The notes below the pieces were generated by a model. The model did no database searches. It was not told where the DNA came from and saw only the letters and a program-made list of their open reading frames with translations. A program made the translations under genes and the position numbers. A stretch of DNA of 64,000 nucleotides from Congeria kusceri (taxonomy: Eukaryota > Mollusca > Bivalvia > Myida > Dreissenidae), in contig JAPFQT010000040.1 of the NCBI GenBank assembly GCA_027627225.1, positions 806,001 through 870,000 on the forward strand, written 5' to 3'. The first letter of the stretch is position 1, and each line of letters starts with the position of its first letter. Of the stretch, positions 45,958-57,110 are shown in pieces.

Positions 45958-47510
45958 AAATCGTTTCTAATGGACATCTTACCGATCAAAATACAAACAC
46001 ATGCATTAAAATTTATAAAGTAGTAACATTTTCGTAACTTATCATATAGTTTCTGTATGCAATATCTGGTGATGCCTCTGGAGTAAATCAGCATGTACAT
46101 TAGAGTGTATTCCGTTTGTACCAAGCGTTTTCGAACATAGACATTATAAAATGCCTTTCGTAAATAAGAAAACGGTTTTGAGTTAAGTAAACGTCATTAA
46201 CGTTCATTAGAACTAATGCCAATTTAAGATGCATTGAATTATATTCTATGGACTGCGGCTTTAAGGAGTTCTTACGCTTGTACAAAAACTCAACCACTGA
46301 ACTCTTGTAAGGCCCTTGGTGAATATTGATTTTGCCAATGTATGAATAGTGTAAATTCTAATTAATATTTTTAAAAGATGTGCAACAAATTTAGTGTTAC
46401 TTTTCATATTGAACTATATTTGCTGTAACTAGACCATATTGCCCATATAAAAAGTAGCTCAATATTGGGGACCAGAGCTTCTGTTGCTACTTTTACTTGT
46501 TGAAATAGTATAGTTTGTCACAGTTAGCACTATTATTCGGTTGAAAGTTGAAATTGTATGGCCAAGCCCCAATGGGCAAGTCCTTCAAAGAAAATATTGT
46601 GAAGACTGATACTATAGTATAAATATTGAGTTGTAATAGATGATTTTGTAGCTTATAAAGCTTCAAACATGAATTCATAATTACACATGCTATTAGAAAC
46701 TGACATTTAACAATGTAAGATTGGTATTTACTGAAGCATAACATATGAAAAACATTTAAAATGCATGAAAAATAAAGAAAATACCAAACTCATGTTTATA
46801 GGAGTTCATTCCTTGTATCTAATAAGGTTATTTAACAGCTTTCAGTACTGTGATGTAGTTGGTCGAGTACACCGCATGCAAACCATATTGGACGAGTTGA
46901 TTAGTATTATTATATATTGAGTGTTTATAATATTTAATAAATACACTGTTTATATTCATCCTTTTAAAGAAATCTTGGACTAAAAGCTTAGATCTTCAAC
47001 TACATGCATCTACAAGCATTAACAGAGGAAACCACAGAGCAAAAACAACTAGAATACACTCGGAAAGTGCCAATCTCAGACAACATGTTCCCATGGTATG
47101 CAAATAATACGTATTACAGCATAATGTGGCAATAGGCCCAATAATAAGGAAGGCTTAAACAAATTAATGGATCCAGATGGTGATCAGGATCTCAAACAAA
47201 ATTAAATCATTTGTTTGTTGATACATTTCCAACCTTCCCAGAAAAGTCTGCCAAGACAGTTCCATTTCCTTATGTGTTGTGCAACTAATGAGTCATACTA
47301 GCAAAATGTGGCAATTTGTCCTTTCTCCCAATAATGAAGAATCTAGACAGCGATCTGGATCCCCACCAAAATAATTTGTTAATCGACGCATTTCAACAGT
47401 CCCAGAGAAGTTTAGAAATTTATACATAACCAACAGCAAGCAAAATATTACCGTATTGATGGGGATAAAGACATCTGTGCACTATTAATGAGTAAAACAG
47501 GTAGGAATAT
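45958..47510. other. Intergenic, no gene confidently recognised
   Basis: AT-rich. An open stretch at about 46970-47094 ending CCCATG/GTATGC could be an exon, but its acceptor is weak and its phase does not fit the exon at 49183 (see rejected list). Confidence 0.35.
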
Positions 47511-47514
47511 AATT

Positions 47515-49022
47515 TTATTAGCTGGACTATTCACCAAATAGTTCAAGCTATACTACACACCCGTGCGTCGGCGTAATGCTCTGGTTAAGATTTGCGTGCA
47601 ACAAGTACATATCTCTGTAACTACTACAGATATTCAATTGAAGCTTCAGACATGTCGTCGGGGGTCATTATTTGAGGTCACTGACCAATGCCCATAACTC
47701 TGACCTGCAATTTAGCAGAATTATGCCCCTTTTTGTACTTAGAAAAGTCAGGTTAAGGTTTGCCTGCAAGAGAAAATTCAGGTTAAGGTTTGCGTGCAAT
47801 GAGTACATATCTCTGTAACTACTACGGATATTCAATTGAAACTTAACCCGTGTCTTCGTGATTATATTGTAAGGTCACTGACCAAGGCCCATATCTCAGA
47901 CCTTCAATTTAGCAGAATTATGCCCCTTTTTATGTCCCCACTTAAGAGTGGGGGCATATAGATTTGCCCTTGTCCGTCCATCCGTCCGTCCGAGTTTTGC
48001 GTCACGCGTGACGCAAGAAGTATAAGTGCTAGAGTGATGAAACTTTATAAGCATATTCATCTGCATCAGGACTTGTGCACCTGGGTATTTTGGTGCAGTT
48101 TTTTTTCGACATCAGCAGAGTTATGGCTCTTTTCTTAGGAAAAATGACATTTTTGGACTTGTGTCGCGTGTAACTCAAAAAGTTTTTCTGCTACAGTGAT
48201 GAAACTTTATAAACATATAAACCAGCATGTGAACTTGTGCACCTGGGTATTTTGGTGCAGTTTTTTCCGACATCAGCAGAGTTATGGCCCTTTTTTTTAG
48301 CTAAAAATGACATTTTTGGACTTGTGTCATGCATAAGTCAAAAAAGTATTACTGCTAGAGTGATGGAACTTTATAAACATATTAATTTGCATGTGAACTT
48401 GTGCACCTGGGTATATTGGTGCATTTTTTCCGACATATGGGAGGATTGTGACAACCAGTAGAATGTCTGGGCAACCGTGTCCTATGGACACATGTCTAGT
48501 TGTAGATAGAAAAACAGGTTAAAGTTTGCGTGCACCAACTCCATATCTCTATATCTACTACAGATATTCAATTAAAACTTCACACATGTTTTCAGGGTCA
48601 TTGTAATATTTAAGGGACTGATCAAGGCCCATAACTTTGACCTGCAATTTAGCAGAATTATGCCCCTTTTTGTACTTAGAAAAGTCATGTTAAAGTTTGT
48701 GTGCAACAACTCCATATCTCTATAACTACTACAGATATTAACACATGAAACTTCACACATGTCTTCAGGGTCATTATATAAGATCACTGATGAAGGCCCA
48801 TAACTCTGACCTGCAATTTAGCAGACTTAGGCATCTTTTTGTACTTAAGAAATTCAGGTTAAGGTTTGTGTGCAACAAGTATATATCTCTGTAACTACTA
48901 CAGATATTCAATTGAAACTTCACATACGTTTCATGGTCATTATGTAAGGTCACTGACAGAATATACCTACTATCAAAGCAAAGTGAATAGTCAACCGCGC
49001 TGTCCTGAGACAGCTCTTGTTA
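47515..49022 (+). repeat. Hairpin-ended dispersed element (TAGCTGGACTATTC...GACAGCTCTTG), with nested insertion
   Basis: The 5' stem-loop TTAGCTGGACTATTC pairs with 'atagttcaagcta'. Inside are ~185-bp modules ('gtacatatctctgtaactactacagatattcaattgaa...aatttagcagaattatgccccttttt') repeated about six times. The 3' end is GCTGTCCTGAGACAGCTCTTG. It is interrupted at 47935-48500 by another element. Same family as 4457-5803. Confidence 0.72.
47935..48500 (+). mobile_element. Nested element, TGTCCCCACTTAAGAGTGGGGGC...TGTCCTATGGACACATGTC type
   Basis: 5' hairpin CCCCAC-ttaaga-GTGGGG, then 'tgtccgtccatccgtccgtccg', three ~150-bp modules ('tgatgaaactttataa...acttgtgcacctgggtattttggtgcag'), and a 3' hairpin TGTCC-TAT-GGACA followed by CATGTCTAGTT. 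It splits a module of the surrounding element, so it is younger. The 74-codon frame inside is a module artefact. Confidence 0.7.
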
Positions 49023-49182
49023 CTAGATGAATTGAATTAAAACAACTCTTAAGTCAATTTATCAACTTGCAAAATTCCAAATTCAATGTGAGGTCTTCAT
49101 TTAGTGTCACAATTTGTTTTGATAGGGTATGACGTTTTTCATTTAATAGTGATGCTCATACTCGTTTGTTGTCGATTCACAG

Positions 49183-52114
49183 CCATAGTTTTGGGCAACT
49201 TTCAGCCTACCAACAGTTATACTTCTCCATTGGGAACAACCCCTGATGTCCTGAACGTTTCACAGGGAGCGACAGTGGTTTTCACAGGTTTGTTCCCTAT
49301 TGTTCATCAATTTAATTTGAAAAACAAAGTTGCTATTCTGTGGTGAATATTCTATCTGCCTTGCATATAGGGGGACCCGAGTTTTATCCCAACCCAGGGA
49401 GTGTTAGAAAGATCTTGCTCATAAGACACCAAGTACTGGTTCTACCCAGAAAACGGACTTGAAAGTGTCTCAATAAGCCTCAGGTTTTCCACACAATTTA
49501 GTTAAAATAAAAAGGTTTAAATTTTAATCTTGTGAAGTTTTTACAGCACCACTTTGCATGCCTATAAACAAGTTGCATAATGGCTTCATTAAAGAATCTT
49601 GTGCAATAAATTAATGCTTCCAGCAATAAATGTGGACCATAATCGCAGATAACAAAACCAAATTACGCCTCCCATGTGATTTTTATGACAATATTGCAGA
49701 TGCTATGTTTTTCAGACAGATTTCAAACAATTATTTTTGTATGACCCTGAAGAAGAACATATTTTCTTTTAATTGTTTGAAAAACATAGATTAAATATGC
49801 TCAGTTATATTCGATAAGTAATTAAATCAGATGTTTGAGATACAGTCTTGACATCTAGAACTACAGGCATCATCAGCGAAGAACCATAGTCGTGTGTTTT
49901 GACCTTGAATCCCAGGACACTCTTGGCAGCAGGTTTAGTGGTGATCAGCCACTATGTGCCACCAGTTGGCTTTCAGCTCTTCTCTTCCCTTACAGGCCAT
50001 AGCTGGATGCTGTCTTAGCTGCAAGACATGTCTTCCATACAGCATTCTTTTTTTCTCCACAGGTGATTTGTATGGCGCTGAGTGTTCTCCGAAGGATCTT
50101 TCTCACAAGACACCGAGTACTGGTCCTTCCCAGGAAACTGACACCAATGTGTCTCCATAGCCTATTTTATTTGACACAATCGAGCTAAAATAAATAGGTT
50201 TAAACTAACTCACAGGAAAGAGCCACGTTTTGAATCCTTGGGTGCTACACTGTTTATGCAACACAGAATATTTTGATTTCATAATTTCTGGGAAAGTCTT
50301 AGATGAAGTGGAAAAAAAACCCTGTTAACTAAACCCTCTAGAGTGAATTGTTAAATAAGAACTAAATGAGAACGCATCCAGATTCCAATTGATATTTTAT
50401 ATATACATGTATTTTATATTTTCAGAAACGGAACATGCTGGTGCACTGAAACCTTTAAAATAATCCACATCTGACAGTTCCAACAGCGTGTCCTTGACCT
50501 ACCATTTGGGTGTTGTTGCTGTTATTTTAGATGGGACTTCTTTACTGCTAACGAGCAGCTGTCTAACACACATGAACTGCTAACTTTAACAATTAGCTCC
50601 AAATTTTCAGTTGGTCTTGTGACTTTTTTAGCCTCAGTAAGTGACATACCATAGTTTTGACCCCAGATGACCCATTATCAGATCTAAATTACCATATATT
50701 CCCTAATAAACGCTCCCACCCTAATATACGCTCCCATTTTTCATGACATCCAAACCTTCTTGCCTAATTAATGCCACTATTTTGCTTCAAACACTCAATG
50801 CAGATACAAGCTGAACGCCTGTTTTTGAAAGTCCTTGAAAGAAACTTTTGCTGTATGAACAACCAGTACAGTCAAATTATAATGTTTTCTATATGCTGGT
50901 ATAAATGACAGAAGCCAAAAACTGGACTCATATTAAACACCTCCCTTGTGAAAATGTAAGGCCCTGGGGCGTTAATTAGGGAATATACTGTAGTTTTTTT
51001 AAATTGACAAACTATGCCTAAAAGTATAGTGATTTTAATAGTTTATCCAGTGCTTCATGAATTGTAAAAGAATTCAGATGGTCATACTGCCACTCTTTTG
51101 CACTACTTCAACAAATACAATTCCACAACTACTGTTAATATTATAGCTCGGAAAAATTGACCCGACACTGATTTTTATGCATGAATATATTAGAAATCCT
51201 TTTCAGTGAATACCAGTACATAATTTAACATACTGGAATCGTGCTTAATCAATGTAAGAGCATTTCACTGAAAATACAGTAATAATATCAGTAAACACTT
51301 GATGACAATTTTGGTGGAAAAATATATATAACTTCATGATAACTTTAAATATAATGGATTATAACCTGCAGCATTGAAGAGAAATTAAATGATGCCGTTT
51401 TTCTTGTTGCAGAAGGCAGCCATTCCACACTGAGGGACAGCAATAATCCCGATCCAGAAGGCGAAGCATTCCTATATGATGCCGAAACCATGCACCAAAT
51501 TTTTGATGGAAAACGTGATAGCAGCCAACCGCCATTACTGAAGGTAAACTTTTTCAAAACGTTCAATGGCCAATTAAGTGTACGTGTGTTCAAATTCTTA
51601 TTTATTTTTGAAATGTAAAGTTACAATGGAAAGTGGAGGTTCTACCCCCCCCCCAAATCAGGGTTAGTTAAATATATACTTTTTAGTACAAAATAAAAAG
51701 AAATTAAAACATTTTATCATTGTCCCTACCCCCACGTTGTAATTTTTTTTTGCAAATAAAAACAAATACGAGTCTTTTTAATTTTTTTATTTATCTTAGG
51801 ATTTTTTTATATATAAAATTGATGACAAATACTTTATACGATGTTTAGGCCAAGGAAAAAAATCAGTGGTTCAGGTTTCACGACAGACCCTACTTGCATC
51901 ACCTCATCCTTAAGAATGTTTGAAGCGAAAAAAATTTTTTGGTATAAAATTTCCCAAAGATTATCATAAAAGACGTTCTAAAAAATATAAGCAGTGGAAC
52001 CTGAACCACATATTTTTTTCCTTGACCTAAACTATACATTGTATGCTAACCATTATATATTTCCAGAAGTCATTCACTGAGATGTATCGTCACCTGAGTT
52101 GCAGCAGTTATTGA
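49183..52114 (+). CDS. 3' exons of an unrecognised protein-coding gene
   Basis: Three exon-like segments join in phase. Exon 1 49183-49287 (acceptor ATTCACAG, donor CACAG/GTTTGT; starts with two bases of a split codon and ends with one) gives AIVLGNFQPTNSYTSPLGTT onward. Exon 2 51413-51543 (acceptor TTTTTCTTGTTGCAG, donor AAG/GTAAAC) completes that codon and encodes 43 further residues, including EAFLYDAETMHQIFDGKR. Exon 3 starts at 52067 after ATATATTTCCAG and ends with KSFTEMYRHLSCSSY and TGA at 52112-52114. All boundaries are GT-AG and both joins keep phase. Upstream exons are not found. I do not recognise the protein; the tail looks cytoplasmic or soluble and has no obvious domain. A phase-compatible alternative last exon at 50426-50462 is possible. 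Confidence 0.55.
49385..49490 (+). mobile_element. SINE body fragment in the intron
   Basis: 'agatcttgctcataagacaccaagtactggttctacccag...aaagtgtctcaataagc' matches the plus-sense body of the SINE at 32938-33075. The tRNA-like head is degraded. Confidence 0.55.
50070..50165 (+). mobile_element. Second SINE body fragment in the intron
   Basis: 'ggatctttctcacaagacaccgagtactggtccttcccaggaaactgacaccaatgtgtctc' matches the same SINE body. The open frame over it (49954-50160) is therefore not an exon. Confidence 0.55.
50692..50990. mobile_element. ~299-bp MITE flanked by TA
   Basis: The left end is CCATATATTCCCTAATAAAC and the right end is GTTAATTAGGGAATATACTG, inverted complements with two or three mismatches. 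TA lies on both sides. TA duplication and short TIRs fit a Tc1/mariner-like non-autonomous element. It sits in the intron of the gene at 49183-52114. Confidence 0.7.
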
Positions 52115-52920
52115 CCAACGAAGCAAGCCATGGCGTGGGGCAGGATTTCAATGGGAGACGTGCAATGTTATTTAAATTTCAGTTTAATATGGACCTGATA
52201 AAGAGTACTTGTTTACAGCTTAAAATTGCACTGTGAATATGGTCTAATGAACCCATTTGTTTGAATCACAATGTTGTCTTTTCTTTGTTGTTTTTTTTTT
52301 ATATAGAAAAGGCGCATGCTAAGAATTTAGAACTCCAGCTGAAATGTTTTGGAAGGAAAAGTATGTCACACACAAGATTTTGGGCAAAACCATAATGAGA
52401 CTGGTTTTAAATTCACACCAGTGTGGAAGTCAGGCTTAAGCTTTTGTCAATATTTTGAAATACATCTAAATTTTGTTATCTCAAACTCGCTCATGTCCGA
52501 GTGGAAAATATTTTTGGTTGTTTCTAGCCATGACCGAAGTTTGTCAAACATTGGAAACATCTTGACAGTCATGTTTTCTTAAATTTTAATAATCAAGTGT
52601 TAGTTTTCAATGAATCATTGATTACTTGTAAACAGATCAATTTATGTATACCGAATTGCTATTTTATGTTACAATTTTTCAAATAATTTAAACTCGATAC
52701 TTATAACAATTCTATACTCAGATATGTCAAACTTCAGATGCCAAAATTACATTGAAATCTTTGCAACATCGAGATAACAACATTTAGTCGTATTATCGTA
52801 CCATTGTCAAAAGAAGACGAAGATTTTGTGATTTTGTTATGCCATCACTCACCAATTAATGTAGGCAGTAAAATAGTTATATTTAAAAGCATAACCTATG
52901 AATACAGGCAAGTCATGTTT
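52115..52920. other. Probable 3' UTR and intergenic DNA
   Basis: Begins after the TGA at 52112-52114. No clear AATAAA was found near the stop, so the transcript end is unknown. The rest is AT-rich with no features. Confidence 0.35.
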
Positions 52921-52923
52921 TAT

Positions 52924-53173
52924 GGTGAGGCCAAAAAAAAATGTGTGTTTCGTGCAATTTGACCCTAACTAGCATAAACACCCCAACCCTTAAGTTTTAG
53001 CGACGATTGTTTTCCATGAATCCATATTCGTCCAATTTTAGACAATTTTCAATGTTTTTTTTTACCGAAATGTGTCTTTTAAAAAAGTTAATAAAAAAAA
53101 AAAACTTAATCCCAACCCTACCTAACTTTTTTGAAACTGCTGTACGAAACACACAATTTATTTTGTTTGGCCT
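52924..53173. mobile_element. ~250-bp MITE, GGCCAAAAA type, flanked by TGA (copy 2)
   Basis: The left end is GGCCAAAAAAAAATGTGTG and the right end is CACACAATTTATTTTGTTTGGCC. The flanks are TGA at 52922-52924 and 53174-53176 within a base. It is inverted in internal orientation relative to 4090-4306 (here ACCCTAACTAGC and CCCAACCCTACCTAAC are the inner parts). Confidence 0.65.
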
Positions 53174-53176
53174 GAG

Positions 53177-54230
53177 TAAGTAATAAATCCCAATAGGCAA
53201 AATTAGATGATTTACATTAAAGCCACCAAATCTTAATTCAATGACAATGTTGTCAACATGCTATGATGATTTAGAAATAGAATATATTTACAAAAACATT
53301 TTTTTTTACACTTGTCATAATTTAAAATAGTTTTACCTGCTAAGAAAAAGAGTGTGTTATGAAAACTGCAGACATTATTACAGCAATTTTGACATGATGA
53401 TAAACATTGTTAACATGGTTGATGTTATATTTTCGGATTACATAAAAGTTGCTCTGTTGAATTGTTTTATGTGAACAACAAATAATATCTGATTGTTGTG
53501 TTTTTTATTTTATACTAAATGCGGATTCGGTGGCTTTAATTAAGCATCAAATTTAATGTTGAAGAACTTTCCCCATATTATCCCTTGGTTAATAAATGAC
53601 TCATAACAGAGGGACAGATACGCATAAAACTATATTCCTCCACATTCGGGAAATGATGAAATCCCACTGATGCATACAACTCGGAATTCACAAAAGAAAT
53701 TGCTTATTATTTATGTCAATGGAAGTTCTCTGTAATGCTTGAAAGAACATGTTGTTTAAAAAAAAAAAAAAAAAAAAAACTTCTGTTACTTATCAGTGGT
53801 GAAAAAATTAAGTATCAATTGAGCATACAAGGAAAGTTGAAAAGACTGATGACGCAGGAAAGGTCCCGTATTCCAATAGCTCACAATGACTGTCATGATC
53901 TTGGAGCTTAAATATAACTGAACTTAAACAAAAGCATGCATTGATAACATAAGCTTAATACATGAACATATCAGTAATGCACGCATGTATCATGACACAA
54001 AAGAACTACTTGACCAAAAAAGACTCAACACTATAACTTTTGTTTTTATATTAAATCAACCACATTCTGTTTTAATAATCAACCATTGTTTATGCTGTAT
54101 CTTGATACGATTCCAGGAAAGTTGATAAACTATACACTGTCGGGTTTCTTTTTTGGTCCAGTATAAATGTCCATAATAACATTGAAAGAAACACATCATC
54201 AGTGGTGAGTTGCTCAAAACTATCTGACTT
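53177..54230. other. AT-rich intergenic DNA with a poly(A) run
   Basis: An adenine run of about 21 bases lies at 53758-53780. It could be the tail of an old retroposon, but no 5' body is recognisable. Confidence 0.4.
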
Positions 54231-54239
54231 CAGTTAACA

Positions 54240-54925
54240 ATGGTAGGTAATTGGGTGAAATTATTCTATAAATATGACAATAAATGTGAACAAACTGTTG
54301 TTATGAATTTTAATGAATTCTAAAAATCTTGATGCGCAAGTTATTAATATAATTTTAATTTTATTTACATCTACATTAAACAGGCTTTATGAAAGTGTAA
54401 ATGAAGTTTTGAGCAACGGGGCCTACATATTTTATCATTTAACATTCATTTATAAACTCACTTTTGCAGCATGTAAATGATCTATGCCAGATGGAACAGA
54501 AAATAACATACTACTTGTATAACATATGAATAAATTTACAAAATTCAATTGCAAGTTATGATACATTGCACTGTAATCAAATGGATTTGACAATTATTTG
54601 AAGCCATTCATATATTAAGGAGGAAATTACTTCTATAAATATGACATTAAAATTTGGAATCGTAAATTTAATTTGAACAAACTGTTATTATGAATTTAAT
54701 AAATTCTGAATTCTTGATGAGCATGTTGTTTTAATAATATTAATATACATCTAACATAAATTGGCTTTTTTAAAGTGTAATTGAAGTTTTGAGCAACTGG
54801 ATCCATATATTACTTAGCATTTAATAGATTTACTTTAATTTATACATTTCATCAAATGTGCAGCATTTTAAAATGATCTATGCCTATTTGGAACAAAATA
54901 ACATATGAATAAGCCTAGACTTTCT
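54240..54925 (+). repeat. Diverged tandem duplication, ~370-bp period
   Basis: 54245-54535 and 54612-54915 share, in order, 'ttctataaatatgaca', 'gaacaaactgtt.ttatgaatttaa', 'aagtgtaa.tgaagttttgagcaac', 'gcagcat....aaatgatctatgcc' and 'aataacatatgaataa'. This is an old local duplication of non-coding DNA. Confidence 0.75.
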
Positions 54926-55107
54926 AGTTACAATAACAGTCTGGCACAAAACTACAGAATGTTCCACAGATTGATTATTTCTGATGCATTTTTAAATGAT
55001 ATAGAATCTTTACTCATGCCATAATTAATAATGATTCGAAAGTTTAAAGAAAGTAAACAGTTTCATCTACACAATGTTTGCGGTTTTGAAAAACAGAACA
55101 AAATTTT

Positions 55108-55640
55108 AAACCATAAGGCCCGAATTCGCTCACCTGATAATTTGGCCTGGTGACCTATTTTTTGACCCCACATGATCCAGTTTCGAAATTGTATGAGATA
55201 TCATTGGGACAAATGTTCTCATTAAATTTTATGATGACTGGGCTACAAATGTGGCCTCTAGAGTGTTCACAAGCTTTTTTTCAAATTGGCCTGGTGACCT
55301 AGTTTTTGATCCCATGTGACCTAGTTTCGAACTCATCCAAAATATCATTGAAAAAAATGTTTGGGGGAAGTTTCAAGAATATTGTGCAATAAATGTGACT
55401 TAAAGTGTTCACAAGCTTTTTGCCATAGTTACCTAGTTTTTGACCCCACATGACCCAGTTTCGAACTTGTTTGAGATATCATTGGAATAAATGTTCTGGG
55501 CATGGAAATGTTTCATGAAGATTGGGCAATAAATGTGGTCTATCGTGTGTTCACAAGGCTAATGTTGACGACAAATGACGCACAACGAACAGAAGGCGAT
55601 CACAAAAGCTAACCACGAGTATGTTGTGCTCAGGTGACCT
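55108..55640 (-). repeat. Hairpin-ended dispersed element (GCTCACC family), reverse copy
   Basis: Read on the minus strand it opens GGTCACCTGAGCACAACATA and 'gatcgccttctgttcgttgtgcgtc', followed by about three ~135-bp modules (plus-strand 'tggcctggtgacctagtttttgaccccacatgacccagtttcgaa'), and ends GGTGAGCGAATTCGGGCC. Same family as 961-1140 and 12930-14445. Confidence 0.7.
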
Positions 55641-55973
55641 AAAAATGAATGTTCAAAATTATATAGAAATACACTTAAACAACTTAGAAAAGGCCATTAA
55701 TACCAGCATATATATCAGAAAAATGTTCGCTGAAAGCTTTGCTATTATTGAGCATTCTCTAACAAGGCAGAAGTTAAATTAATATATTAAAGGTTTTATT
55801 AAAAAATGGAATTACAGTCTTAAGTATAGCTGGAAGTGAACAAAACAGCAACTACAGAGATTAATGTTACAAAAATTAATTAACACAACATTATCACAAC
55901 ATTTACGGTTCATGGTAATTCATACACTAATGAGTGAGTTATAAATACCGAAGGACAAAAATGAGCATTATTA
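55641..55973. other. AT-rich intergenic spacer left of the hAT element
   Basis: No feature detected; ends with the 6-bp target duplication. Confidence 0.4.
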
Positions 55974-57034
55974 TAATTGCAGGCCTTCAACCGTTCCTAT
56001 TTTTTCCTACTTTTCCCACTTTTTCATTTCCTTCCTACTTTTTCCTATTTTTGCACTAAAACCTCCTACTATTCCTACTTTTTGCTGGAGAAAAAAAACA
56101 ATTTTTTTGTTAGTTGTATTTTCAGAATGTAAAAGCTGTAGAACTGGCAAGTTTCTGTTGGAAAGGTGTGGCAAGCAGCTCCAGCCATCTGATGTAAACT
56201 CTAGTTTTTAAGGTCAGTATTGGAGTTATTGATTATATATGACTGCTAGTTGTTATATGGGTACAACTCCAGATGCATCCAGAAACACTTAATAATATAT
56301 GTAACCCAATGATGCACTGCTGAGGGTATTTGGTTACTTTCAAATGGACAATTCTAACATCAAATATTATTAGCAATAAAACAATATGATCAGGGTGGCC
56401 ACACATTCTGGAAAACAGGGAAAATTATCAGGTAAAAAAATCCCTGCAGAGAAAAATCAGGGAATTTCAAAATTTGGCAAAAAACCAGTGAATTATCAGG
56501 GAATTATACAAAAATTGGACTACTGGTATTTTCTCTTCCTGACATTCAATAGATGTAAATCTTCAAACATCTCAGTCATTGTGCAAGTTTGAACATTTAT
56601 ATTTGCCTTTAAAATGTTCTGGTTCTTCTGTAAATGTAACAAGTAACAATAAACAAACATTTTTGTGGCCACTATGAAGATGCTTTCCATTAAAGTTTTA
56701 ACCGAGATTATTATAACTAATTATGTGTTTGTGTGTTTAACATTTGAAAGTAACCAATATTGTAAAGCTATGACCAGCACATGATGTTTAAACAAATCAT
56801 GCCATTTGCTGCAGCTTTATCTGTTTTTCTGTCACTTGCTTGTAACATTATCCTGGTTATAGGTGATACAATTACTGCATGCTACTAATGTTCGAACAAT
56901 AATTTTGTCCTAAGATTATATTTTAAGGAATGCAAAATATAATTTTGGACTTAGTTATAGTTTAGATAAGGTAAATGTACATTATATGGTAGTATGGATA
57001 TAACATATCTGAATAATCCTAGTGGGTATTAACA

Positions 57035-57047
57035 TTTTCTTTTGCAG
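57035..57047 (+). other. Likely 3' splice site upstream of the hAT transposase
   Basis: TTTTCTTTTGCAG ends 63 bp before the transposase ATG. A pyrimidine tract plus CAG fits an acceptor for a leader intron; the matching donor was not identified. Confidence 0.5.
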
Positions 57048-57110
57048 ATTCCCTTAGACTGTTGATTCATGCCTGCTGTTGTTTTATCCTAAACCTAACT
57101 AACAGTAACA

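Noticed and set aside
46970..47094. Possible 41-codon exon ending CCCATG/GTATGC
   Set aside because: The upstream acceptor (CTTTTAAAG) lacks a good pyrimidine tract and the exon ends in phase 0, whereas the exon at 49183 needs phase 1.
49954..50160. 68-codon frame with a CAG/GT junction inside the intron
   Set aside because: Most of it matches the SINE body also present at 32938-33075 and 49385-49490.
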